Source: a virus. Taken from it: 50,006 bases of DNA. Position numbers and translations under genes: made by a program. This document shows positions 41,323 through 49,169 of this stretch, piece by piece. The notes below the pieces were generated by a model. The model saw only the letters and a program-made list of their open reading frames with translations, was not told where the DNA came from and ran no database searches. How positions within the stretch are numbered: the stretch's first letter is position 1; each line of letters starts with the position of its first letter. Where the stretch lies: positions 1 through 50,006 of the IMG/VR virus record IMGVR_UViG_3300025108_000079. The stretch is one strand, 5' to 3'.

Positions 41323-41805
41323 ATGCCAGCAGTATCTAAAGCACAGCAAAGGTTTATGGGTATGGTCTATGCCACCAAGAAAGGTGACATGACCAACCCT
41401 TCACCTGAGGTTGCCCAAGCAGCAGCATCCATGAAGAAGAGTGATGCGAAAGACTTTGCATCAACTAAGCATAAGAAACTCCCTGAGAAGAAGGTTGCAA
41501 AAGAAGCAGCAGATTTTTCGCAGCGAGATAAGATTATGAAGAAAGCAAAACCTCTTCATAAACATCTTTATAAAAACCTTCATAAGAAAGATACTTCTGG
41601 TGATGTGAATGAAAAAATTGATTATGCTGATTCTAAGCAAATGAAAAAATTTGCTGATGAGAAAAAGAAGCATAAAGAACAAGACAATAGAATGAAGTTT
41701 GGTAAATTTTCCAAACGTGCCGAAGAGGCAAGAGATCGTTTACGTCCTGGTGAAGTAAAACGTTATGATAAAGCAAAAGGTAAATGGGTTTCTAATAAGG
41801 ATTGA
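41323..41805 (+). CDS. DUF3008-like basic protein
   Basis: A 160-residue, strongly basic protein. The first 65 residues match the DUF3008 pattern I recall: MPAVSKAQQRFMGMVYATKK, then SPEVAQAAASMKKSDAKDFA and STKHKKLPEKK. The remainder is Lys-rich with further short basic modules. Start is two bases after the previous stop. No function is assigned to the family; its basic character and neighbours suggest a packaged, DNA-associated protein. Confidence 0.75.
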   Translation: MPAVSKAQQRFMGMVYATKKGDMTNPSPEVAQAAASMKKSDAKDFASTKHKKLPEKKVAKEAADFSQRDKIMKKAKPLHKHLYKNLHKKDTSGDVNEKIDYADSKQMKKFADEKKKHKEQDNRMKFGKFSKRAEEARDRLRPGEVKRYDKAKGKWVSNKD

Positions 41806-41833
41806 TATATAGTATCAGTACTTGAGATTTACC

Positions 41834-42040
41834 ATGCTTGCATTTCTACTCCCTCTCGCGTCGAAGATCATCAAAGATGCCGTTTCAAACATTCCTGAGA
41901 ATGAAGAACTCGGTGAGAAGATGGTTGAGATCTGTCTTATTATTCTTGCTAAGGCAGTTAAGCTAACCAAGACCGATATGGACGATCAACTTTTAGAGGT
42001 TGTCACAAAGGCAATTAATGCAAGAGAAGAGGCAAATTGA
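41834..42040 (+). CDS. 68-aa protein with hydrophobic N-terminal helix
   Basis: Starts MLAFLLPLASKIIKDAVSNI, a hydrophobic to amphipathic helix, followed by a second helix rich in Ile and Leu (EICLIILAKAV). I do not recognise a family. It could be a small membrane-active or holin-like protein, or a helical bundle component. A strong terminator follows six bases after the stop. The ATG at 41834 is chosen over a TTG at 41822. Confidence 0.65.
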   Translation: MLAFLLPLASKIIKDAVSNIPENEELGEKMVEICLIILAKAVKLTKTDMDDQLLEVVTKAINAREEAN

Positions 42041-42045
42041 TACTT

Positions 42046-42076
42046 AGGAGACCATATTACAAGGTCTCCTTTTTTA
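42046..42076 (+). terminator. Rho-independent terminator
   Basis: AGGAGACC-N9-GGTCTCCT, a perfect 8-bp stem, followed by six T residues. It closes the basic-protein block. The next late promoter begins within its T tract. Confidence 0.92.
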
Positions 42077-42082
42077 TAAATA
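42075..42082 (+). promoter_or_regulatory. Late promoter (TATAAATA)
   Basis: Exact T4-type late promoter abutting the preceding terminator, 32 bases before the structural gene at 42115. Confidence 0.72.
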
Positions 42083-42114
42083 TCTTATAGCAAATAAATT
42101 TTCGGAAGAAAGAC

Positions 42115-42669
42115 ATGGCACTTTGGGGCAATAATGACAACCTGGGAAACGCAGGCACAATTACGTTTGATTATACTACTCTGGTTGTCACTGGAACCGG
42201 CACCACTTTTGGTGTCACTGGTGGAGGCCACACTGAAGCACAAGTCGGTGATGTTATTCACTTTGGTCACAGAGATGCCAGTGATGGCGGAATCTCTACC
42301 TACTTTGGTTCTGCTGTTATTGTTGGTGTTGCAAGTACAAGTCAATTAACGATTGGTTCGACTTCAGGTCTCACCAATTCATTCACTTCGATTGCAGCAA
42401 CTACCTACACTATCAGTCAGTGTCCTATTTCGTTCACACAGGATCCTGCATATAGTGAGAGAAATACTAACTCCGATACATTCGTCTATGGTATTTCTAC
42501 CACAGGTTCTCAGACTGCATCAGGTACTGCGTTTGAGTCCGGCGTAGGTTGGGTTGGTATCACAACGTATAACGATCAACACGGAACCTTGAGGGTTAAG
42601 AAGGAAATCTTGGTTGCGATGTCTGGTATTCAGACTGGTAACCGTCCTGCTTTCCCTGGCCAGAAATAA
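42115..42669 (+). CDS. Putative virion structural protein
   Basis: A 184-residue protein rich in Thr, Ser, Gly and Val, predicted to be all beta. Segments such as VVTGTGTTFGVTGGG and a closing GTLRVKKEILVAMSGI are of the type seen in phage decoration or tail proteins. No catalytic motif is visible. It has an exact late promoter and a clear terminator in front. I do not recognise a specific family; structural role is inferred from composition and promoter. Confidence 0.7.
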   Translation: MALWGNNDNLGNAGTITFDYTTLVVTGTGTTFGVTGGGHTEAQVGDVIHFGHRDASDGGISTYFGSAVIVGVASTSQLTIGSTSGLTNSFTSIAATTYTISQCPISFTQDPAYSERNTNSDTFVYGISTTGSQTASGTAFESGVGWVGITTYNDQHGTLRVKKEILVAMSGIQTGNRPAFPGQK

Positions 42670-42683
42670 TTTATATGTGATAT

Positions 42684-43076
42684 ATGTTTTTTAATGAATT
42701 GAATGAAGACAATTTTCTTCTATATGCAATAAAATATTATGAAAATCCTCAGGCTGTAACTAAGGAAGACTTTGATCGTGATTTGAATCATTTCAAATAC
42801 ATTAAAAGACTACTGAAACGGTATAAGAATACTGGTCAACTCAAGACACATCTTCTTCTAAATCACTTCATTATTCTGTATAATATTTTTGGTGAAGCAA
42901 CAACTCCTATGTTGTTCTTTAAGATTGAGAGCGATCTTTGGTCATCGATGAAGAGTTTCATCATTTTTCTAGGAAGATTTCCTGAGTATCCAAAGTCTCA
43001 CATTCATGATATACAAGTCGATATGAACTGTTTAGCAGAACTTTATAGAATCTACGATGAAAAAGAATCTTCTTGA
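42684..43076 (+). CDS. Conserved 130-aa helical protein
   Basis: Starts MFFNELNEDNFLLYAIKYYE and is largely helical with many aromatic residues (HLLLNHFIILYNIFGE, then FFKIESDLWSSMKSFIIFLG). I do not recognise a function. The N-terminal segment contains FNELNE, again an LxE-type end. Its 3' end overlaps the next gene by 20 bases. Confidence 0.7.
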   Translation: MFFNELNEDNFLLYAIKYYENPQAVTKEDFDRDLNHFKYIKRLLKRYKNTGQLKTHLLLNHFIILYNIFGEATTPMLFFKIESDLWSSMKSFIIFLGRFPEYPKSHIHDIQVDMNCLAELYRIYDEKESS

Positions 43077-43245
43077 TAAAATTATTCAGATGATTCGTGA
43101 GGATGCTCCCACGAATGCTATGGCACATGGGAAGATCGCAGGTTCTGCGGAGGCAGGAGATGATCCTCCTGTAAGAAACAAGAAAAGATATATTTACCAA
43201 AAGGGTATACGTAAAATGTGGAAGCCTGATGGAAGAAGAAGTTAA
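43057..43245 (+). CDS. Small basic protein with IRE-D-APTN N-terminal motif
   Basis: A 62-residue protein: MKKNLLDKIIQMIREDAPTN, then a Gly/Ala/Pro-rich middle, a basic segment KKRYIYQKG and RRS at the end. I recall the EDAPTN...IAG...PPV pattern from small proteins of other marine T4-like phages. The IRE-D junction looks like a gp21 cleavage site. It overlaps its neighbours on both sides (20 and 17 bases). Likely a minor virion or internal protein. Confidence 0.7.
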   Translation: MKKNLLDKIIQMIREDAPTNAMAHGKIAGSAEAGDDPPVRNKKRYIYQKGIRKMWKPDGRRS

Positions 43246-43630
43246 AGTCGCAGTTCTAGAGACAAGATTGGAAAATTTTGAGACATTAGTTTCAAGATTA
43301 GACTCAGCAATTGAAAAAATTGCAGAGGTAAATAATAACGTGAGTAGGATGTTGGCCGTCCATGAACAACGAATTACGAAGCAAGAAGAAATCGACGAGA
43401 TATTGTTTGATAAGATCGACAAACTCCGTGATAAAATGGACAGCGATCATGACAACGTTACTCAACGATTATCATTATTGGAACGGAAACTTTGGATTGG
43501 CATCGGAGCACTGGGAGCAATATTGATAATTTCCAACCCACAATCTATTAAAATAATCAAACCCTTGTTATCCTCCGCTGAGAGTGTTATAATACAACCA
43601 GCGGTTGCCTTTGTGGATGGATCACGTTGA
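43229..43630 (+). CDS. Coiled-coil membrane protein, XhlA-like layout
   Basis: A 133-residue protein with a coiled coil over about residues 5-90 (LETRLENFETLVSRLDSAIE and onward) and a single membrane helix at about 92-108 (LWIGIGALGAILIISNP). A coiled coil followed directly by one hydrophobic helix is the layout of the XhlA hemolysin/lysis accessory family. It could assist lysis or anchor a complex at the membrane. The last 65 bases contain the primase promoter. Confidence 0.7.
   Translation: MEEEVKVAVLETRLENFETLVSRLDSAIEKIAEVNNNVSRMLAVHEQRITKQEEIDEILFDKIDKLRDKMDSDHDNVTQRLSLLERKLWIGIGALGAILIISNPQSIKIIKPLLSSAESVIIQPAVAFVDGSR
43565..43593 (+). promoter_or_regulatory. Sigma70-type promoter before primase
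   Basis: TTGTTA (43565-43570), 17-base spacer, TATAAT (43588-43593), inside the preceding gene. RNA would start near 43600, 17 bases upstream of the primase ATG at 43617. Confidence 0.68.
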
Positions 43631-44585
43631 CTCCAAGTTTATTGGACTTGTATCTCCTAAACTTCATAAGTTTAAGAGAGTAAAATCAAACCTATACAAC
43701 TTTAGGTGTCCAATCTGCGGAGACTCAAAGAAAAACAAGAGTAAAACGCGAGGGTATCTTTACGCAGTAAAGGCAAATACTAATTTCAAGTGCCATAACT
43801 GTGGTGCTTCGATGTCTCTTAACAACTTTTTGAAGCAGGTTGATCCTGCTGTTCATAAGCAATATGTTATGGAGAAGTTCAAAGGGGGCCATACTGGTCG
43901 TAACTTTGTAATTGATCAACCAGACATTAAATTTGAAGCACCCAAGTTTAAGAAGAAATTAAAGTTACCCAAAGCATCTGATTATCCTAGACCTGCTGGA
44001 TATCTTACAGCAAGAAAACTAAACCCTGATGATTTCTACTATGCTGAACACTTTAAGAAGTTTGTAAACAGTCTTAAGCAGACCTTTGATGATACAACGC
44101 ATGATGAAGAACGCATCATCATTCCACTTTATTATGAAAAGAACTTAATTGGTCTCCAGGGAAGATCTATAAATCCAAACCCTGTTAAATATATTACCGT
44201 GATGCTTGATGATGACGCACCAAAAATCTATGGACTTGATAACATCAGAAAGGATGCTCCAGTCTATGTTACAGAAGGACCTTTCGACAGCACGTTTATT
44301 CGCAACTCGATTGCTATGTGCGGAGCTGATGCTAATGTTGATCGTTGGGGGATCAGCAATCCTGTTTGGATTTATGATAACGAACCCCGCAACAGAGAAA
44401 TTACAAACAGAATCTCTAAGACCATCGATTCTGGCCAGTCGGTAGTCATCTGGCCTGAGAGCATCGATGATAAAGACATAAATGATATGGTGATGTCTGG
44501 ACTGGATGTGCAGTCTGTGATAGAATCAAACACATATTCTGGATTAGAAGCAAAACTTAAATTTACCACCTGGAAGAAGATATGA
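43617..44585 (+). CDS. 61: DNA primase gp61
   Basis: Makes RNA primers for lagging-strand synthesis and acts with helicase gp41. 322 residues (T4: 342). The N-terminal zinc-binding domain has CPICG and CHNCG (about residues 30-34 and 60-64). A TOPRIM core is visible as VYVTEGPFDSTFI near residue 215 and VIWPESIDDKDINDM further on. I chose the ATG at 43617; a TTG four codons upstream is not needed. Confidence 0.92.
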   Translation: MDHVDSKFIGLVSPKLHKFKRVKSNLYNFRCPICGDSKKNKSKTRGYLYAVKANTNFKCHNCGASMSLNNFLKQVDPAVHKQYVMEKFKGGHTGRNFVIDQPDIKFEAPKFKKKLKLPKASDYPRPAGYLTARKLNPDDFYYAEHFKKFVNSLKQTFDDTTHDEERIIIPLYYEKNLIGLQGRSINPNPVKYITVMLDDDAPKIYGLDNIRKDAPVYVTEGPFDSTFIRNSIAMCGADANVDRWGISNPVWIYDNEPRNREITNRISKTIDSGQSVVIWPESIDDKDINDMVMSGLDVQSVIESNTYSGLEAKLKFTTWKKI

Positions 44586-46882
44586 CGAACGGCACCAAGG
44601 TTAAAAAGAGAGACGGAAGAATTGAACCTCTTGACCTAGAGAAGATGCATTTGATGGTTGATGAAGCGTGTACGGGTCTTGCAGGGGTGTCTGCGAGTCA
44701 AGTTGAGATCCAGTCTGGTATCCAGTTTTATGATGGTATCACTACTGGAGAAATTCAAGAAATTCTGATTCGTTCTGCTTCTGATCTGATCGATCTGGAT
44801 CACCCCAACTATCAGTTTGTGGCAGCACGTTTGCTTCTGTTTAGTATTCGTAAAAGTCTCTATGGAAAGATGAGAGAACTTCCTCATCTTGAAAACCATA
44901 TCATGGACTGTACTTCTAAAGAAGTATATGATAAAGATATTTTCCTTAAGTATTCAAAAGAGGAGATTGACAAAGCAAACTCCATGATTGATCATGGTCG
45001 AGATTTTGATTTTACATATGCTGGTCTGAGACAGGTTGTAGATAAATACCTAGTACAAGATAGAAGTTCTGGCGGAGTCTATGAGACTCCACAGTTCATG
45101 TATATCATGATTGCTTTGACAATCTTCGCTGAGTATCCAAAAGATACTCGCTTGTCATACGTTAAGAGGTACTATGACGCCATCTCCAAACACAAACTCA
45201 ACATTCCCACACCTATCATGGCAGGAGTGCGAACTCCACTTCGACAATTTGCTAGCTGTGTTCTTGTTGATGTTGATGACACCCTCGATTCTATCTTTAG
45301 CTCTGATATGGCAATTGGCAAATACGTTGCACAAAGGGCGGGAATCGGTATCAACGCAGGCCGAATCCGTGGCATCAACGCTAAGATCAGAGGTGGAGAA
45401 GTCCAACACACAGGTGTTGTACCATTTCTTAAAAAGTTTGAATCGACTGTCCGATGCTGTACACAGAATGGAATTCGTGGTGGCTCAGCAACTGTCCACT
45501 TCCCAATCTGGCACCAAGAGATCGAAGACATCATCGTCCTGAAGAATAACAAAGGTACAGAAGACAATCGGGTACGAAAACTTGACTACTCAATCCAAAT
45601 TTCAAAGATTTTCTACGAACGTTTCATTCAGGATGGAGAGATTAGCCTCTTCTCACCGCATGACGTACCGGGTCTGTATGATTCCTTTGGTACTGACAGG
45701 TTCGATGATTTATATGTGGGGTTTGAACGAGATGAGTCTGTTCCAAGAAAGACTATCGGGGCACAAAAACTAATCCTCGATCTCCTGAAGGAGAGAGCAG
45801 AGACTGGTCGTTTGTATATCATGAACATCGACCACTGCAACTCTCACTCTTCTTTCAAGGACAAGGTGAATATGAGTAACCTGTGTCAGGAGATTACTTT
45901 GCCAACAGATCCAATTAGTCATATTGATGACGAGTTTGGTGAGATTGCTCTATGCATTCTTTCTGCCATTAATATTGGTAAAGTCAAGACCGATGACGAA
46001 TTAGAAAATCTTTGTGATCTTTCTGTCCGTGGCCTGGAAGAATTGATTGACCATCAAGAGTATCCCGTAAAGGCAGCAGAACGTGCTACAAAGGCACGTA
46101 GATCCCTTGGAATTGGGTTTATTGGTCTAGCACATTACCTTGCTAAACTTGGATTCAAGTATGACTCTCAAGAGGCATGGGATGCAGTTCATGGATTGAC
46201 CGAAGCATTTCAATATTATCTCTTGAAGTCTTCTAATCAAATTGCCAAGGAGAAAGGATGGTGTGCAGACTTTGGTCGCACCAAGTATGCTGATGGAATT
46301 CTTCCTATCGATACATATAAGAAGGATGTTGATGAAATCTCTAGTCAGGAGTTAGAGCATGATTGGGAGAGTCTTCGCGCATCTATCTCCGAATACGGTT
46401 TACGGCACTCAACACTGTCTGCTCAGATGCCATCGGAGAGCAGTTCCGTTGTGTCAAACGCAACAAATGGAATTGAGCCACCTAGAGACTATCTGTCCAT
46501 TAAGAAATCAAAGAAAGGACCACTCAAACAGATTGTTCCTCAATATGGATCTCTTAAAAATAATTATACGCTCCTTTGGGATATGGAGTCCAATCGTGGT
46601 TATATTAATATTGTTGCTGTGATGCAAAAATTCTTTGATCAGGCAATTTCTGGCAACTGGAGTTATAATCCAGAACAGTATCCTGATAATGAAGTACCTG
46701 TGTCCACTATGGCACAAGACTTTTTGACTACATATAAGTACGGTTGGAAAACTTCCTACTATCAGAATACTCATGATATGAAAAATGATGAGGTAGTAGA
46801 GGAACCTAAATCAAATTTAGATAATCTGTTAAACGAATTAGAACAAGCCGAGGAGGGAGAGTGTGAATCCTGTGCAGTTTAA
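44582..46882 (+). CDS. nrdA: Ribonucleotide reductase large subunit NrdA
   Basis: Class I enzyme subunit that reduces ribonucleotides to deoxyribonucleotides; 766 residues (E. coli: 761). An ATP-cone starts KVKKRDGRIEPLDLEKMHLM. The first active-site Cys is in FASCVLVDVDDTLDSI, a further Cys in NLCQEITLP, and the C-terminal redox pair is CESC in the last residues. The start overlaps primase by four bases. It forms an operon with nrdB and supplies precursors for phage replication. Confidence 0.96.
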   Translation: MTNGTKVKKRDGRIEPLDLEKMHLMVDEACTGLAGVSASQVEIQSGIQFYDGITTGEIQEILIRSASDLIDLDHPNYQFVAARLLLFSIRKSLYGKMRELPHLENHIMDCTSKEVYDKDIFLKYSKEEIDKANSMIDHGRDFDFTYAGLRQVVDKYLVQDRSSGGVYETPQFMYIMIALTIFAEYPKDTRLSYVKRYYDAISKHKLNIPTPIMAGVRTPLRQFASCVLVDVDDTLDSIFSSDMAIGKYVAQRAGIGINAGRIRGINAKIRGGEVQHTGVVPFLKKFESTVRCCTQNGIRGGSATVHFPIWHQEIEDIIVLKNNKGTEDNRVRKLDYSIQISKIFYERFIQDGEISLFSPHDVPGLYDSFGTDRFDDLYVGFERDESVPRKTIGAQKLILDLLKERAETGRLYIMNIDHCNSHSSFKDKVNMSNLCQEITLPTDPISHIDDEFGEIALCILSAINIGKVKTDDELENLCDLSVRGLEELIDHQEYPVKAAERATKARRSLGIGFIGLAHYLAKLGFKYDSQEAWDAVHGLTEAFQYYLLKSSNQIAKEKGWCADFGRTKYADGILPIDTYKKDVDEISSQELEHDWESLRASISEYGLRHSTLSAQMPSESSSVVSNATNGIEPPRDYLSIKKSKKGPLKQIVPQYGSLKNNYTLLWDMESNRGYINIVAVMQKFFDQAISGNWSYNPEQYPDNEVPVSTMAQDFLTTYKYGWKTSYYQNTHDMKNDEVVEEPKSNLDNLLNELEQAEEGECESCAV

Positions 46883-46907
46883 AGTATCTTCCGTAGAGGA
46901 CAACAAC

Positions 46908-48056
46908 ATGACAAAAGTTAAGGGCATGACGGTCTTTAACACTGAACAAGTTAATACAAAGAAGCAACCGATGTTCTTTGGTAAACCTCTGGGTATCCAG
47001 AGGTATGACTCGTATAAGTATCCTATTTTTGACAAACTAACTACTCAACAATTAGGATACTTCTGGCGTCCAGAAGAAGTCTCACTGCAAAAAGATCGTG
47101 GAGATTATCAAACACTTCGTCCAGAACAAAAGCATATCTATACAAGTAACCTCAAGTATCAGATTATGCTTGACTCCATACAAGGGCGTGGTCCTGGGAT
47201 GGCTTTTATACCTTATTGCAGTCTACCCGAACTAGAGGCATGTATGGAGGTCTGGGGATTCATGGAGATGATCCATAGTCGATCCTATACGTACATCATC
47301 AAGAACATCTACAGTGACCCTTCAGAGGTCTTTGACAAGATTGTGACTGATGATCGCATTCTGGAACGTGCTAGCAGTGTTACAGCAGCATACGATGACT
47401 TCATTCAGGGTGCCCATGAGTATGATGGTGGCACTATGTGGGAACTTGCCACAGAAGGTCACTATGCAGGATCTATCGAAAGACGTGAATTGAAACGCAA
47501 ACTTTATAGAGCAGTTGCTAATGTCAATATCCTTGAAGGAATTCGGTTTTATGTTTCTTTTGCTTGCAGCTTTGCTTTTGGTGAACTTAAACTCATGGAA
47601 GGTTCAGCAAAAATTATCTCCCTTATTGCTAGAGATGAGAACCAACACCTCGCCATTACCCAAAATATTCTGAACAAGTGGAAGAAAGGTGATGATCCTG
47701 AAATGAAGCAAATCATGAAGGAAGAAGAGGAGTGGACCTATAAGGCATTTGATAATGCTGTGAATGAGGAGAAGCGTTGGGCCGATTATCTGTTTAAGGA
47801 TGGATCGATGATTGGTTTGAATGATAAACTTCTCCAGCAGTATGTTGAGTGGGTCGCTAATCGTCGTCTGAAAGGCATCGGACTGAAACCTGTTTATGAT
47901 GTAGCAGCATCTGCTAATCCACTGCCCTGGACACAGCACTGGATCTCTTCTAAGGGTCTTCAGGTAGCACCACAGGAGACTGAAGTAGAGTCTTATGTTG
48001 TTGGTGGAATCAAGCAAGATGTGAAAAAGGACACATTCAGTGGTTTCCAACTCTGA
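46908..48056 (+). CDS. nrdB: Ribonucleotide reductase small subunit NrdB
   Basis: Provides the tyrosyl radical for NrdA. 382 residues from the ATG at 46908, preceded by GAGGA; a GTG at 46863 inside nrdA is less likely. Di-iron ligands lie in EVWGFMEMIHSRSYTYI, which also holds the radical Tyr corresponding to Tyr122 of E. coli, and in RDENQHLAIT. EGIRFYVSFACSFAFGE is intact. The C-terminal tail ends FSGFQL. Confidence 0.95.
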   Translation: MTKVKGMTVFNTEQVNTKKQPMFFGKPLGIQRYDSYKYPIFDKLTTQQLGYFWRPEEVSLQKDRGDYQTLRPEQKHIYTSNLKYQIMLDSIQGRGPGMAFIPYCSLPELEACMEVWGFMEMIHSRSYTYIIKNIYSDPSEVFDKIVTDDRILERASSVTAAYDDFIQGAHEYDGGTMWELATEGHYAGSIERRELKRKLYRAVANVNILEGIRFYVSFACSFAFGELKLMEGSAKIISLIARDENQHLAITQNILNKWKKGDDPEMKQIMKEEEEWTYKAFDNAVNEEKRWADYLFKDGSMIGLNDKLLQQYVEWVANRRLKGIGLKPVYDVAASANPLPWTQHWISSKGLQVAPQETEVESYVVGGIKQDVKKDTFSGFQL

Positions 48057-48063
48057 AGCGTGC

Positions 48064-48096
48064 TTAAATAGGGGGACATGAGGTTCCCCTATGCCT
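48064..48096 (+). promoter_or_regulatory. Late-type element and start-codon hairpin
   Basis: TTAAATA (48064-48070) overlaps the base of a perfect inverted repeat ATAGGGG-N11-CCCCTAT (48068-48092). The 3' arm of the repeat covers the first two bases of the next start codon. The hairpin could limit translation or transcription. No T tract follows, so it is not a terminator. Confidence 0.4.
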
Positions 48097-48252
48097 AAGA
48101 ATGAATTGAAGAAAGAAGAGTTAAAAAATCGTGTACTTCAATTAAAAAATGATGTATACGAAGAACCTGATACCGTGTGGCAGGGAGATCGAGATATGGC
48201 ACATAAATATCTCGATAAGGTATTGAACATTATTGATGAGTATCGATATTGA
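48091..48252 (+). CDS. 53-aa charged helical protein
   Basis: Starts MPKNELKKEELKNRVLQLKN and ends IIDEYRY. Highly charged and helical; I do not recognise a family. Its end overlaps the GIY-YIG gene by 17 bases. It is supported by a clean frame and the coupling with its neighbour. Confidence 0.65.
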   Translation: MPKNELKKEELKNRVLQLKNDVYEEPDTVWQGDRDMAHKYLDKVLNIIDEYRY

Positions 48253-48676
48253 TTATGAGAATCCATGGATCTATTTGGAGAGACCTTTTACTAGTGACGA
48301 TGTTCACGACTACTATGGTTTTGTTTATAACATTACCAATCTCATCAACCAACGACAATACGTTGGGAGAAAGTATTTTTGGAGTCATCGGAAACCTCCA
48401 GGAAAAAAACGCCGAGTAAAAAAAGAATCCGACTGGAAAAATTATTATGGGTCTTGCTCAGAACTTAAAGAGGATATTGAACGACTGGGTAGACAAAACT
48501 TTAGTCGCACTATCCTCAGCTTACATAAAACAGCTGGCAAAACAAACTTCGAGGAAACAAAACAACTCTTTCTCAACGGAGTTCTCACAGAATCCCTTGA
48601 CACAGGGGGACCTGCCTACTACAATAGTAACATCCTCAGCAGGTACTTCCGAAAAGATTATTATGATGGAGACTGA
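48236..48676 (+). CDS. GIY-YIG family endonuclease
   Basis: A 146-residue protein. The GIY-YIG-type start is YGFVYNITNLINQRQYVGRK at about residues 27-46, followed by the Lys/Arg-rich segment PGKKRRVKKESDWKNYYGS, which also holds catalytic-type Arg/Tyr residues. The closing region includes LFLNGVLTESLDTGG. No interrupting intron is visible nearby, so it may be a free-standing homing nuclease or a recombination/repair nuclease. I chose the ATG at 48236. Confidence 0.8.
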   Translation: MSIDIDYENPWIYLERPFTSDDVHDYYGFVYNITNLINQRQYVGRKYFWSHRKPPGKKRRVKKESDWKNYYGSCSELKEDIERLGRQNFSRTILSLHKTAGKTNFEETKQLFLNGVLTESLDTGGPAYYNSNILSRYFRKDYYDGD

Positions 48677-48893
48677 AGAAATCGTTGCTGACGTTCGACA
48701 GTGGGCAATTGAAAAAGTAGAAGAGTACAGTGGCAAAGGTGTAGAAAGAATTTACGATCAGATGGCCATCATGGCAGAGTTTGATGAGTGGTTCGACCCT
48801 AAAGAAGATCTAGAGGTTGTATCACTTGACGAAATCTCTCAAGAGCAGTATGATGACTTTGTTGATTACTCAGACGGTATCGAAAGAGCATAA
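48663..48893 (+). CDS. 76-aa acidic protein
   Basis: Starts with two Met codons (MMETEEIVADVRQWAIEKVE) and is acidic and helical throughout, ending YSDGIERA. The start overlaps the end of the GIY-YIG gene by 14 bases; the second ATG at 48666 is equally possible. I do not recognise a family. Followed by the tRNA region. Confidence 0.65.
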   Translation: MMETEEIVADVRQWAIEKVEEYSGKGVERIYDQMAIMAEFDEWFDPKEDLEVVSLDEISQEQYDDFVDYSDGIERA

Positions 48894-48913
48894 TCAACTG
48901 CGGTGATCCCCTT

Positions 48914-48946
48914 GGTAGTTCAGGGTCAGCGGCGATAGGAACTACC
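48914..48946 (+). repeat. Inverted repeat upstream of tRNA-Arg
   Basis: GGTAGTT (48914-48920) and AACTACC (48940-48946) are perfect 7-base complements separated by 19 bases. They resemble a tRNA acceptor stem without the inner arms, so the structure may be a tRNA remnant or an RNA processing signal. Confidence 0.45.
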
Positions 48947-48950
48947 ACAT

Positions 48951-49024
48951 GACTCAGTAGCTCAGCTGGATAGAGCAGCTGCCTTCTAAGCAGTCGGTCA
49001 TAGGTTCAAATCCTATCTGAGTCG
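48951..49024 (+). tRNA. tRNA-Arg (anticodon TCT)
   Basis: 74 bases; acceptor GACTCAG/CTGAGTC, D-arm AGCTC...GAGC, anticodon stem GCTGC/GCAGT with one G-T wobble and loop CTTCTAA, T-arm ATAGG TTCAAAT CCTAT. Discriminator G, no encoded CCA. It reads AGA, a codon used often in this phage. Confidence 0.93.
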
Positions 49025-49025
49025 C

Positions 49026-49076
49026 TGGGCATCAAGAGAGACCACCACCACCACCTCCTCTCTTGTGTAAGGCCCA
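49026..49076 (+). other. Nested hairpin spacer between tRNA-Arg and tRNA-Gly
   Basis: Outer pair TGGGC (49026-49030) with GCCCA (49072-49076) encloses an 8-bp stem CAAGAGAG (49033-49040) with CTCTCTTG (49058-49065). The loop is a tract of CCA repeats. No ORF lies here. It may guide processing of the tRNA precursor. Confidence 0.45.
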
Positions 49077-49081
49077 TCTAT

Positions 49082-49153
49082 GCGGAGTTAGTTCAGCGGT
49101 AGAACGCTATCCTTCCAAGTTAGATGTCGTCGGTTCGATTCCGATACTCCGCT
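49082..49153 (+). tRNA. tRNA-Gly (anticodon TCC)
   Basis: 72 bases; acceptor GCGGAGT/ACTCCGC, D-arm GTTC...GAAC, loop CTTCCAA and T-arm TCGG TTCGATT CCGA. The anticodon stem CTATC/GTTAG contains one T-T mismatch, an oddity. Discriminator T; no CCA. It reads GGA. Confidence 0.9.
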
Positions 49154-49169
49154 TTCCTGATTTAGGAAT

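Noticed and set aside
49034-49058. CCACCACCACC tract considered as a tandem repeat or CRISPR-like element
   Set aside because: It is a single short loop sequence within a hairpin; no repeat-spacer pattern or cas genes are present.
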